DNA from: Datura wrightii
Lineage: Eukaryota; Streptophyta; Magnoliopsida; Solanales; Solanaceae
Reading direction: 5' to 3'
Length of the DNA stretch: 64,000 bases
Assembly: GCA_035772735.1 (NCBI GenBank)
Contig: JASDFA010000006.1
Coordinates: 26,887,501-26,951,500 of the forward strand
The position numbers and the translations under genes were made by a program. Below the pieces are notes generated by a model, which searched no databases, was not told the DNA's origin, and worked only from the letters and a program-made list of their open reading frames with translations. The stretch's first letter is position 1. The number at the start of each line of letters is the position of its first letter. This document shows, one piece after another, positions 23,075 to 33,646 of the stretch.

Positions 23075-23908
23075 ATGCCTCCACGTCGAGTAAATGGCAG
23101 GAGAAATGGAAATGGTAATGATCATGAGGGTGCCCATGATGGTGAGCATCAGCCAGCTCCACCCATCAATGAGGAGCACGTACTAGAGCCAACTGTCCAC
23201 GTCGAGTTTAGGGCAGCGATTCAAATGTTGGCACAGGCCATGACCGCCCAAGTCCAGACTCATATGGTGCCGCATTTCCCTCAGAATGGGAATGCAGCGG
23301 CAGCTAGGGTGAGGAATTTCTGGAGGATGAACCCTCCAGAGTTCACGGGGTCAAGGGTGGACGAGGATCCATATGATTTTATTGAGGAGATCTTGAAGAT
23401 CACCCAGGTTATTAGGGTGAATAATAGGGAATGTGTTGACTTGACATCCTATCAGCTAAAGGGGGTAGCACATATATGGTTTAAGAAATGGAGAGATGCC
23501 AGGGCGGCGGGTGCAGGCCCGATAGGTTGGGATGAGTCTCACACCGCATTCATGGATCGATTCTTCCCTCGAGAGATGAGGGAGCTCAAGGCGGCCGAGT
23601 TTGTGAATCTGAAGCAGGGTAACATGTCTTTCCAGGAGTATGCATTGGAATTCACCCGGTTATCGAAATATCCTCCGGAGTTGGTGGTGGATCAGCGGGC
23701 TCTGGTGAGCCGTTTTGTGCATGGAGTAGCGGATTACTTGGACAAGGATTGTCGGATCACTATGCTTCATCAGGAAATTGATTTTCCTCGTATTGTATTG
23801 CATGCGCAGCAGATGGAGTCAGTCTATAGGAGGAAGAGAGAGGCCAAGAGGGCCAGGACCCACAGCTATAGGGTTTTTCAGGCTAGGTCAGGGGGTGGAC
23901 CACGTTAG
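23075..23908 (+). CDS. A gag (capsid-like) open frame, truncated
   Basis: 277 codons from an ATG (MPPRR start, as in the related H) to a TAG at 23906. It is the largest uninterrupted retroelement protein here. The N-terminus is polar and N/G/H-rich. Residues about 80-260 form the Retrotrans_gag type capsid region: 'NPPEFTGS', 'DPYDFIEEI', 'LKGVAHIWFKKW' and 'FMDRFFPREMRE', the usual plant gypsy gag landmarks. The protein would package element RNA in cytoplasmic particles. The upstream in-frame ATG at 23033 is not used by relatives. The frame ends before the zinc knuckle, which follows in another frame at 24053-24094, so a stop plus frameshift separates them. It may still be translated but lacks its nucleic-acid binding part. 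Confidence 0.85.
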   Translation: MPPRRVNGRRNGNGNDHEGAHDGEHQPAPPINEEHVLEPTVHVEFRAAIQMLAQAMTAQVQTHMVPHFPQNGNAAAARVRNFWRMNPPEFTGSRVDEDPYDFIEEILKITQVIRVNNRECVDLTSYQLKGVAHIWFKKWRDARAAGAGPIGWDESHTAFMDRFFPREMRELKAAEFVNLKQGNMSFQEYALEFTRLSKYPPELVVDQRALVSRFVHGVADYLDKDCRITMLHQEIDFPRIVLHAQQMESVYRRKREAKRARTHSYRVFQARSGGGPR

Positions 23909-23944
23909 TAGACCCAACACAGGTGCATTGCTCCAGCTCTATCA

Positions 23945-24205
23945 TTGGTCAGCACGCCATCAAGGTTCAGGGGAGATCAGAGGGGTAGGGCTATAGGCTC
24001 GAGGGACCATGGTAGCATGCATCTCGGGAGGTGCCTGGTCGGCGCAGATGCTTGTTTCGAGTGTGGAAATCCCGGAAACAGGATCAGAGATTGCCCTACA
24101 GTTAGTTCTACCGCTCTAGCAGCACGACCCCCTCAGCAGGGTGCTTCCATTAGTTCAGTAGGTGGTCAGCGCCAAAATAGGTTTTACACCCTAGTGCCTC
24201 TCTAG
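23945..24205 (+). pseudogene. A gag C-terminus with damaged zinc knuckle
   Basis: Separated from the capsid frame by the stop at 23906 and a frame change. The knuckle at 24053-24094 reads CFECGNPGNRIRDC. The family pattern is C-x2-C-x4-H-x4-C, and here the histidine position is asparagine, so zinc binding is probably lost. A short basic, polar linker follows toward the protease. Confidence 0.8.
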
Positions 24206-27200
24206 GAACAGGAGGTTTGGCCAGATGGGCTCATGGGTATTTTGCGAGTCTTTTATATTGATTCTTATGCTTTGTTAGATCCAGGATCTACTTTATCTTT
24301 TGTGACCCCTTACATTACTAGTAGTTTTGGAGTTAGTCCTAAAATTTTGTCAGAACCATTCTCTGTATCTACTCCAGTCGGTGAATCAGTGGTAGCTAGG
24401 CGGGTGTATAGGGGTTGCCCCCTTATGGTGTTACGTAAGGTTACCTCTGTGGACTTAGTAAAATTGGCCATGAATGACTTTAACATTATTTTGGGTATGG
24501 ATTAGTTGTTTGCATGTTACGCTTCGATTAACTATAGGACCCGTGTGGTGGAATTCCAATTTTCGGGTGAGTCAGTGTTGGAATGGAAGGGTAGTTCAGT
24601 CGTACCAGCCGGTCCGTTTATTTCCTACCTTAAGGCCAGGAAAATGATATTTAAGGGTTGCATGTACCACCTAGTTAGGGTTAAGGATGTAGAGTCCGAG
24701 ACCCTGACTATTCAGTCAGTTCCAGTGGTGTGTGAGTATCTGGAATTTTCCCCCGATGATTTTCCAGGTGTTCCTCCGGAGAGGGAAGTTGATTTTGGTA
24801 TTGATCTATTGCCCGATACGCAACCTATCTCCATTCCTTCTTACAGGATGGATCCCACAAGCTAAAAGAGTTAAAGGAACAGTTGAAGGACTTGTTGGAC
24901 AAGGGTTTCATTAGACCGAGCAAGTCTCCATGGGGTGCACCGGTCCTCTTTGTTTGAAAGAAGGATGGATCCCTTCGGATGTGTATTGATTATCGGCAAC
25001 TGAATAAGTTCACTGTCAAGAACAGGTACCCCTTGCCCAGGATTAATGATTTATTTGACCAGGTCCAGGGTTCCAAGTGTTTCTCAAAGATATATCTAAG
25101 GTATGAATATCACCAGCTCAGAGTTCGGGAGAGTGACATCCCGAAAATCGCTTTCAGGACTCTGTATGGTCACTATGAATTTGTTGTTAAGTCTTTTGGA
25201 CTAACCAATGCTCCTGCAGCTTTGACCTGATGACAGGGTGTTTAGCAATATCTGTACATGTTCGTGATTGTGTTTATTGATGACATCCTTATATACTCTC
25301 GAAGCAAGGAGGAGCATGCCGCTCACTTGCGAATAGTGCTTTAGACCCTCAAGGATCGTCAGTTGTATGCAAAGTTCAGCAAATGTGAGTTTTGGTTGGA
25401 CTCGGTGGCATTTCTAGGCCATGTGGTATCAGGTGAGGGCTTAAAAGTAGATTCTCATAAAATCAAGGCGGTGAAGAATTGGCCTAGACCAGTGAATCCT
25501 TCAGAAATTTGGAGTTTCTTGGGCCTGGAAGGTTACTAGCGGAGATTTGTTGAGGGTTTCTCATCTATTGCAGCACCTTTGACCAAGTTGAATCAGAAGA
25601 AGGTGAAGTTCCAATGGTCGGAGGCTTGTGAGGAAAGCTTTCAAGAATTGAAGATCCGACTCACTTCAGCACCAGTGTTGACTTTACCCAAGGGTACGGA
25701 TGGTTTTGTTGTATATTGTGATGCTTACAGAGTTGGACTGGGATGTGTGGTTATGCATCATGGGAAAGTAATAGCATATGCCTCTCGACAACTGAAAGTT
25801 CACGAAAAGAATTACCCGACCCATGATCTTGAGTTGGTCGTGGTGGTGTTTGCATTGAAGATATGGCAGCATTAATTGTATGGGGTCCACGTGGATATGT
25901 TCAAGGATCACAAGAGCTTGCAATATGTGTTCACGCAGAAAGATCTCAATCTTCGGCAAAGGAGGTGGTTGGAGTTATTAAAGGACTGCGATATGAGTGT
26001 TCTTTACCACCCGGGAAAGGCTAATGTAGTGGCGGATGCACTTAGTAGGCTCTCTATGGAGAGTGTGTCCCACGTGGATGAGGGAAAGAAGGAGTTGGTG
26101 AAGGATGTCCACCGGCTTTCAAGATTGGGAGTTAGATTGTTCGACTCGACTGATGGCGGTGTTATTGTGCAGAATGGGTCAGCATCGTCCTTGGTGGTCG
26201 ATGTCAAATCTAAGCAAGATGAGGATCTGATTTTAAAGAAGCTGAAGGAAGCAGTGCGGAATCAAAAGGTGGAGGTTTTCTCCCAAGGGGAGATGGTGTG
26301 TTGCGATACCAGGGTCGACTATGTGTTCCGGACGTTGATAATTTGAGGGTTTGGATATTACATGAAGCACATGGTACCAGGTATTCTATCCATCCGGGAT
26401 CCACGAAGATGTATGGGGACTTGCAAGAAATCTATTAGTGGGCTTGTATGAACAAGGATATTGCAGAGTTCATAGCCAAATGTCCAAACTGTCAGAAAGT
26501 GAAAGTCGAGCATCAAAGGCTAGGAGACGTACTTCAGGATATTAACATTCCCACTTGGAAGTGGGAAGAGATTAATATGGATTTCATTACAGGCCTATCC
26601 AGTACTCATCGACGCTACGATTCCATTTGGGTGGTGGTAGACAGGTTAACCAACGCTGCACATTTTCTACCGGTCAAGACCATGGATTCAGCAGATGATT
26701 ATGCCATGTTGTATATTCGGGAGTTGGTTTGACTTCATGTAGTGCCCTTGTCTATTATTTCGGACCGAGGTACTCAGTTTACCTCCCAATTCTGGCGGTC
26801 TTTTCAAAAAGGGATTGGGACTTAGATTAAGCTCATCACAGCATTTCATCCGCAGACGGATGGCCAGGAGGAACGAACAATCCAGACTCTTGAGGACATG
26901 TTGAGGGAATGTGTTATGGATTTTAAGGGTAGTTGGGATGATCATTTTCCCTTGATCGAGTTTGCTTATAATAATAGTTATCACTCTAGTATCCATATGG
27001 AACCGTTTGAGATTCTCTATGGGCAGAGGTGTAGATCTCACATTGAATAGTTTGATGCTGTGAGGCAGCTATGATAGGTCCAGATTCGGTTCACGAGGCG
27101 ATGGTGAAGGTTCACTTGATAAGGGACCGATTAAAAACTGCTCAGAGTCGTTAGAAATCATATGCCGATGTGAGGAGAATAGATTTGGAGTTTAAGGTGG

Positions 27201-27633
27201 ACGATTGGGTATTTCTAAAGGTATCTCCCATGAAGGGAGTCATGCGATTTGGGAAGAAGGGGAAACTCAGTCCCAGCTATGTTGGCCCCTATCGGGTTGT
27301 GAGAAGAGTTGGTAAGGTGGCGTATGAGTTGTACTTGCCCTCGAGTTATCTTCAGTTCATCCTATGTTTCATGTGTCACTTTTGAAAAAGTGCTTGGGCG
27401 ATCTAACTTTAGTAGTCCTGGTGGACAGCGTCGGTGTAAAGGATAGCCTCAGCTATGAAGAAATTCTGTTGGAAATCCTGGATCGTCAGGTTCGGAGGCT
27501 GAGGAACAAAGAAGTAGCTTCAGTTAAAGTATTATGGAGAAATCAGCATGTTGAAGGAGCTACATGAGAAGCCGAAGTGGATATGATGGCTAGATATCCA
27601 CACCTGTTCTCTACCGGCTTAGTTTCAGTTTGA
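24206..27633 (+). pseudogene. A pol: PR-RT-RNase H-IN-chromodomain-like, broken
   Basis: Domains in order. Aspartic protease about 24240-24510, active site LLDPGST (D-P-G in this family). RT about 24870-25560 with 'IDYRQLNK' and catalytic FIDD at 25273-25284. RNase H about 25580-26060 (YCDAY, KDHKSLQ, VVADALSR). Integrase about 26350-27050: HHCC with 'KCPNCQKV', then D in NMDF, D in SDRGTQF, E in the 'RTIQTLEDML' helix. GPY/F and chromodomain-like tail 27170-27633 ('VLWRNQHVEGAT'). In-frame stops interrupt every domain (for example 24504 TAG, 24955 TGA, 25344 TAG, 25539 TAG, 25873 TAA, 26344 TGA, 26824 TAG, 27154 TAG, 27565 TGA), and the RT has a small deletion near 25228. Catalytic motifs are mostly kept, so decay is recent. 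Minus-strand frames over this interval are shadows. Confidence 0.92.
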
Positions 27634-27857
27634 GGTATCAGTTTTTGCCCTAAACCTCTAATTATTTTTCATGTTCAGTTCATGCGTACAAGTTCTTTTT
27701 ATGATATGGTATATGTATGGTGTCTGAATTCAGTTCAGCTATGTAGTTCTTTTCGGAGGTAGTCATTCTGTTAGTTTTCAGCTTAAATGATCAGTATTTG
27801 TATATGAGCTTGTTTATGAATTTTCTACATGTTTCTAACATTCGAGGACAAATGTTC

Positions 27858-27872
27858 CATAGGGGGAGATAT
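27858..27872 (+). other. Polypurine tract of A
   Basis: The purine run agggggagatat directly precedes the 3' LTR at 27873. Confidence 0.8.
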
Positions 27873-29973
27873 TGTTATACCTCAGGAACCCAAGGATCAT
27901 ACCCGGGAGTCAAAACAGAGAAAAACTAAAAATTCGCACTAGATCTCAGGACGACCTGTGAGGTAGGTCGAGGGGAGTGACCACGAGTCGTGAGGTGACT
28001 CGTGGTCAGCAAGGTTGGCAGGCTCAGGTGGAGGAGGCCACGGGCTTGACCACGAGTCGTGGTCAGACCTCATGACTCGTGAGGTTACCCGTGGGTTGGG
28101 ATGTGTGGTTGGTCAAGCTTTTTGGGCAGGTTGGGGTCACGGGTGGTGACCACGAGTCATGGTCAGCCACCAAGATTCGTGGGGTTCCCTGAGTGAGTTT
28201 GGGAAATGAGCATGACAGGTTCAGGCCACGAGTCGTGCCCCCTGGCAACGACTCGTGAGGTCCCCCGTGGGGACAAGTAACCAGAAAATTTCTGTATTTT
28301 TAGTAAGGGTATTTTCGTAATTTCTAAACTCCTAAAGCTCAAACTATGTCGTTTTAAGGTCTGAATAGGGTCTTTTAAGGGGGATTAGTCCATGTTAAGC
28401 CTCATTCATGCATGCAATAGTATAAAGAGGAGTATAGAAGGTGATTCAGGGTGTTCTTCCCCGATTTCTCTAAATTTCATCTTGGGCTTTCAAGGGAGAT
28501 TAGGAATCAAGTGTTTCCAGGTATGTAAGGTCCTCAATGGGTGAATTCTTCCACACCCATTCTCCTACTCTATGATTTTACTTAAAATTTATTAAAAACT
28601 CATGGGGTTTTGTATTTGATTATATAAATTCTAATGATTTAAATTGTGGGTTTTGTGATTTTGAAAATATTATCATAATCTATATATTTCGATCATCTTT
28701 TGAGTTTTAAATTGATCATAATAATGTTGATTTTGATTTTGTAAGCAATTAAGCTTAATTATGCATGACCCATGATGAATTGAATTATGAGCGATTTTCC
28801 CATTGATGTTCTTTATGAGCCCAACATGAATTATGTTTTAAATTATGAATTTAGTTTACTACCCATTATGATTTTATGAAATTCAAGCTATGTACATGGT
28901 CTACAAGTATGTATGAATCTTATTATTCATGAATTATATTTTTGGCCGACTCACGGGCCTCAAGTCATGGCTAGTTATTATATGTTCAAGCATGTTTATG
29001 ATTATCATGATTTAACTACCCATGAACTCATATATGTATTATTATGAGCACTATATATGTTTTGGGAGTAGTATCGAACACCGAGTAGGTTCGGAGCTCA
29101 GGTTAAGCCTCGGATCTCATGAACTACGTGCCACCGTAGGTATGTCGGGACCCTTTAATGTTAGTCCCTGGACCAAATGGCCCTTTTTATGGTGATATCA
29201 CACTTTCATGGTTCTACCCGTGGCAAGGTACAAACAACCTCCCGACTAGGGTTACAAGTCAGACTTCATGTGTGCTCATATGGGGTATGTCGGTTAAGAG
29301 AATCTCCCTCTGTTGCTCATGATTATGCATGTTATGATTATGTATATTGGCTCAAGTCATGTTAAGTAAAACTCTTATATTATGATTATCATTATGTTAT
29401 GTTACGAATGTTTTGAAATCCTTGAGTCATGATATGTTATTATGATTTACGATACGAGCATGACGTCCTACTCTTATGATCATTTATGAATTTCATAAAT
29501 GTTTTAATTGTCCGTTTTACTTACCTTGCATACTCAGTACATTCCACGTACTGACCGCATACATTCTATGCTGTATCGTTTCATGATATAGGTCCCAGTT
29601 CTCAGGCTCATCCTCACTCGTAGATAGTTTCAGCTTCGCTCTCAGCGCTCTTGGTGAGTCCTCATGTTTCGAGGGCCTTATGTTCAGACTCTATGTTTTT
29701 CTTTCAGTTTTTGGATGTTGGATTAGTTGGGGAGTTGTCCCATCAATTCGTCCTTCATGTTTAGAGGCTTATCAGACTACAAGTTGTGTTCCGCCGTATT
29801 GTATGAGTCTTGTACTGATTTTTCCTTATGCTATGCTATGATCACGTTCTTTATGTTAAGTCTTCCGCCCATGTGATTGAATTAGATGTATGCTCATGCC
29901 ATGGGTCGACTTGGGGTCTCCTGGGGCTCTTTGTCCCGTGTCTACAATCCGGGTGTACGTTTGGATCGTGACA
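27873..29973 (+). repeat. 3' LTR of element A
   Basis: 2101 bp, TGTTATACC to ATCGTGACA, without the 628-bp insert of the 5' copy. Palindrome cluster at 27952-28272; TATA box at 28421-28427. Confidence 0.95.
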
Positions 29974-29978
29974 TCATC
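29974..29978. repeat. TSD TCATC of element A (right)
   Basis: Identical to 18554-18558. Confidence 0.93.
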
Positions 29979-31373
29979 GATGCACTTGTTCAACAGAGAT
30001 ACATGAAAAACTGGGTGTACCGAAGCTAACTCTGCTGGTAGCTCCAACTCATATGACACCTTGCCAACATGCCTAACAATCCGGAAGGGCCCAACATAAC
30101 GGGGACTAAGTTTCCCCTTCTTTCCAAACCTCATAACTTCCTTCATAGGAGACACCCTCATAAACACCTAATCATCAACCTCGAACTCAAGGTCTCTCCT
30201 TCTCATATCCGCATAGGATTTCTATCGACTCTAAGCTATCTTCAGCCTTTCTCTAATACGCTAAACCTTCTCCACGGCCTCATGAACTGAATCTGCCCCT
30301 ATCAAATTAGCCTCACCTACCTCGAACCAACCAATAGGCGATTTACACCTCCACCCACAGAGAGCCTCAAATGGAGCCATTTGAATGCTAGAGTGGTAAT
30401 TGTTATTGTAGGCAAACTCAATGAGAGTCAAGTGATCATCCCATCCATCCTTAAAATTAATCATACACGCTCTCAACATATCCTCAAGAGTCTGAATGGT
30501 CCGCTCGGCCTGACCATCTGTCTGAGGGTGAAAAGTTGTTCTAAGCTTCACCTGAGTACCAAGGCGCTTCTGAAACAACCTCCAAAATTGAGAGATGAAC
30601 TGTGTACCCCTATCGGATATGATGGACAATAGGAGCCCATGCAATCGAACTAACTCTCAAATGTACAATCTAGCATAATCCTCAGCTGAATTTGTGGTCT
30701 TGACCAGTAAGAAATGAGCTTCTTTGGTCAACATGTCCACAACCATCCAAATAGAATCATATTGTTGGTGAGTACGAAGTGACCCTGTGACAAAGTCCAT
30801 ATTGATCTCTTCCCACTTCAAAGTAGGGATACTGATGTCTTATAACATACCTCCAAGTCTTTGATGCTCAACTTTCACTTGTTGACAGTTCTGACACTTA
30901 GTCACAAACTCCGTTATGTCCTTCTTCATGTCATTCCACTAATAGACTTCCCATAGATCACAGTACATCTTGGAGGCATCTGGGTGGATAGAATATCGGG
31001 AGCCATGAGCCTCCTGTAACATCCTCTCTCTCAAGTCCTCAACACTCGGAACACATAAACAACCTTAATGTCGAAGTACACCATCTCCCCCTCGGGAAAA
31101 GACTCTACCTTCTAATTCTAGACTGCTTCCTTCAACTTTACTAAGATAGGATCCTCGTTTTGCCTAGCCTTGACCTCAGTCAACAATGAAGATTTGGACC
31201 CATTCTGAACAATGACACCACTATCTATTGAGTCAACCAGGCGAACCCCTAAACAAGCAAGTCTATAGATATCCTTTACTAACTCCTTTCTCCCATTCTC
31301 GACATGAGACACACTCTTCATGGATAACCTGCTAAGGGCATCCGCCACTACATTGGCCTTGCTCAAATGGTAA
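29979..31373 (-). pseudogene. H pol middle segment: end of RNase H, integrase, GPY/F
   Basis: Lies between the inserts A and B. From high to low coordinates on minus: the RNase H end 'VVADALSRLS' (about 31310-31360), a linker (open frame 31118-31390), and integrase. The integrase has HHCC with 'KCQNCQQV' near 30880, first D in NMDF near 30800, second D in 'SDRGTQF' and E in 'RTIQTLEDML' within the open frame 30261-30644. GPY/F-type 'YVGPFRIVRHVGKVSYEL' follows at about 30060-30110. The integrase triad is visible, but stops break the frame (for example near 30645-30650, 30942 and 31080). B cuts the upstream side, A the downstream side. Plus-strand frames at 30069 and 30381 are shadows. Confidence 0.88.
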
Positions 31374-31378
31374 AGAAC
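31374..31378. repeat. TSD AGAAC of element B (left)
   Basis: Identical to 50064-50068; joins the two halves of H RNase H. Confidence 0.93.
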
Positions 31379-33364
31379 TATCAGGCTCACCTTGGGAGAC
31401 GTACCTGACAGCTAGTGCCATGCTGGAACCTAGGCTGACCTAGCTAGGTATATGCACCTCAGGTGTCTACCAACAACTTAAAATCAAGAAAATAAACAGC
31501 TATAAACACAGCTTGAAGCCAACTAGGCCACCATGCTGTCTAAGTCATAACAAAAGAAAGATAAGAAGTTATATATAAACTATAGCCAACAAGACTGCTA
31601 TCCGATAACTAAGCTAGGCCCCACATGGCCAACACACAAAATATAACATACATAGGCCCCACACCACCAACAATAACCAACAACTAATAACTGTAATCCG
31701 CAAGCCTCTAAGAGTGGAATAGTGGTCGGGACAGGGCCCTGACTTACCCAAAAGCTATACAACAAAATGAGCAAACCTTTCTAATTGACAACTTCAAAGA
31801 AAAGAAGCTGACTGATTTGCTAACCCTGGATGACTGCTAAGGAAGTCCTGAAACTCGTCTATCCGTACCTGCAGGCAAGTATGCAGTGCCTCATAGGTGG
31901 GCATCAGTATAGTATCTATCGAATATGTAAGGAAGTAATAAAAGTTGAATAGAAATAGACAAAAGAACTGAAAGTAATCAATAGGAATGATAAGAGTTTT
32001 AACCTGAAAAACCTCACAATTTGAAGTATAACTAACAAGTAAGTATACAAACAAGAACTCACCTGACCCCCATAAATCTGGAAGGTTAAATCAGTATAGA
32101 ATAACCTACTTGGGCTCCCATAAGCCCCAACAGCCATAACTCAGTCTACATACCCCTAACAAGGTCAATATGATACGACAGCTAACTACAGCCAACCTAC
32201 CTGGCCTATGGGTCTACAATTGAGCCCTCTGGGCTCCTGTAAATGTGTATGAGCCCTCTAGGCTCCTGTGACTACACCTTGGGCCCTCAAGGCTCGACAA
32301 AGGGTCAATAATGTCGTTATGGCATAAAGGAAGTCCATACATGGAGGGACTTTGATACAGCCTTATAGGCCTGAATATAGTCCTTTCAGACATCACATAG
32401 TACCTTGGAGAGATCTATAGCCCCATAGGCAATGACACAGTTAGCAACCCTCAGGTTGGTCAATAGAAGGCTATATTAGGTGGGATCTATCCCAACTGAA
32501 GTCCTACCTTTTAGCCTCAAATCTATCTGCAGCAACTAATCACAATATACCTGCTCGCAGCTTACTTACAAAGGCATAGGTCGTATCGACTGTACGATGA
32601 GGATAGCTTGCCGAAAAGGTTAGCCTTAACATACCTCAATTGTCGATTTTCATTCACCAAAATAGTTCCAACCTAAAAACTGTAATTCCTCCAAATTGCA
32701 GCCCTTTCTCTAAGAGAATGAAGCTATTTTCAATACTAGGAAATGGCTAATAACAATATCCTTTAAGCATATTAACTACAAATCAAACTCTATCCAATTC
32801 AGCTGAAAGCTTACAAATTCCCGAGAGTTTAGAAGGCAAAAACACTTACTTATCACTTGTAGATGCTTAGGACACAATTAGAAGTGATTTTTATAGATTC
32901 TACTTGGCAGGACTCCGATAATTCAAGCGAATATTTAAAGAAATTACTCCATAGAAATGTTCCTCGTAGGCCCAAAACTTGATATTCGAGACGCATTTTC
33001 ATTTGAACAGAGTTTAACAGCATAATTCAGCGAAAACCTCATGAAATAGGCGCCCACGTTTTCTCTTTTGACTTGGGGAAATATTGAAAATGATTCATTT
33101 AAACATGAAGGAGCTTATATATATTTGAGATTGTGGTAAGGGGGCGCGGTGCATCAGAACATCGGCGTGACGCCCCTGCCAGTATGCTGACATGGCCCCG
33201 CAGTGCGATGCCCGGTGCACCCTGCCTCCGGCCCCCCTCCTGCTCACTTGACATTGTGCTCGTATGCTTATTCCCCGAGCCCTTCCTCGCATGTGTCATA
33301 CTCCAAAACTCTCAACATATGTACGCACACATCAATTAATGATAGAAACTTACAGGGTATAACA
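31379..33364 (-). repeat. 3' LTR of element B
   Basis: 1986 bp. The left terminus has decayed (tatcaggctcacc versus tgtcacgctccacc), the right terminus is gtataaca. Contains a TATA block and GC-rich cluster near its right end. Small open frames (31794-32396, 33095-33388) are LTR text. Confidence 0.9.
33114..33296 (-). promoter_or_regulatory. B LTR promoter: TATA block and GC-rich cluster
   Basis: On the minus strand a GC-rich block (33296-33128; gcgc, ggcgtc, gccccgc words) precedes tatatataag at 33123-33114. The equivalent in the 5' LTR is at about 49812-49995, where tggcgcca and ggcgcaac words are clearer and the TATA is decayed. Confidence 0.5.
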
Positions 33365-33380
33365 CCATCTCCTCTTAGGA
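33365..33380 (-). other. Polypurine tract of B
   Basis: The minus strand reads cctaagaggagatgg against the 3' LTR. Confidence 0.75.
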
Positions 33381-33646
33381 ACATTTGACCTCGAATATAA
33401 TCTTAAACTTAAGAGACTCAATTCCCTTACCCATTGCCAGAAAAATTTCAACAGAGTCTCCTCGGTAATATGGACTATTTGAAAACCTGTAACACAGATA
33501 ATTTCAACATAGGCATCTCACAGGGCACTACAAGCAATTATATGGCATAGCTCCATAACATAAAAGTGAGTAACTAATCAACATTGATGACATAAGTAAC
33601 AAAGCAATACCTGGATAACAATCTCACCTCAATAGCACAATCTGAG

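Larger units (their letters stand above)
18559..29973 (+). mobile_element. Element A: Ty3/gypsy chromovirus-like retrotransposon nested in H
   Basis: Plus-strand element. 5' LTR 18559-21274, PBS 21279-21291, gag from 23075, pol to 27633, polypurine tract 27858-27872, 3' LTR 27873-29973, TSD TCATC. It is a relative of H (gag, RT and tail similar) inserted in the opposite orientation in the 3' part of H pol. It has two later inserts: a 628-bp organelle-like piece in the 5' LTR and a 1587-bp solo LTR in the leader. Without them it is about 9.2 kb. LTR divergence is low: by eye about 8 differences in a 172-bp stretch near the TATA box. Coding frames are broken by several stops, so it is not autonomous. 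Confidence 0.95.
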
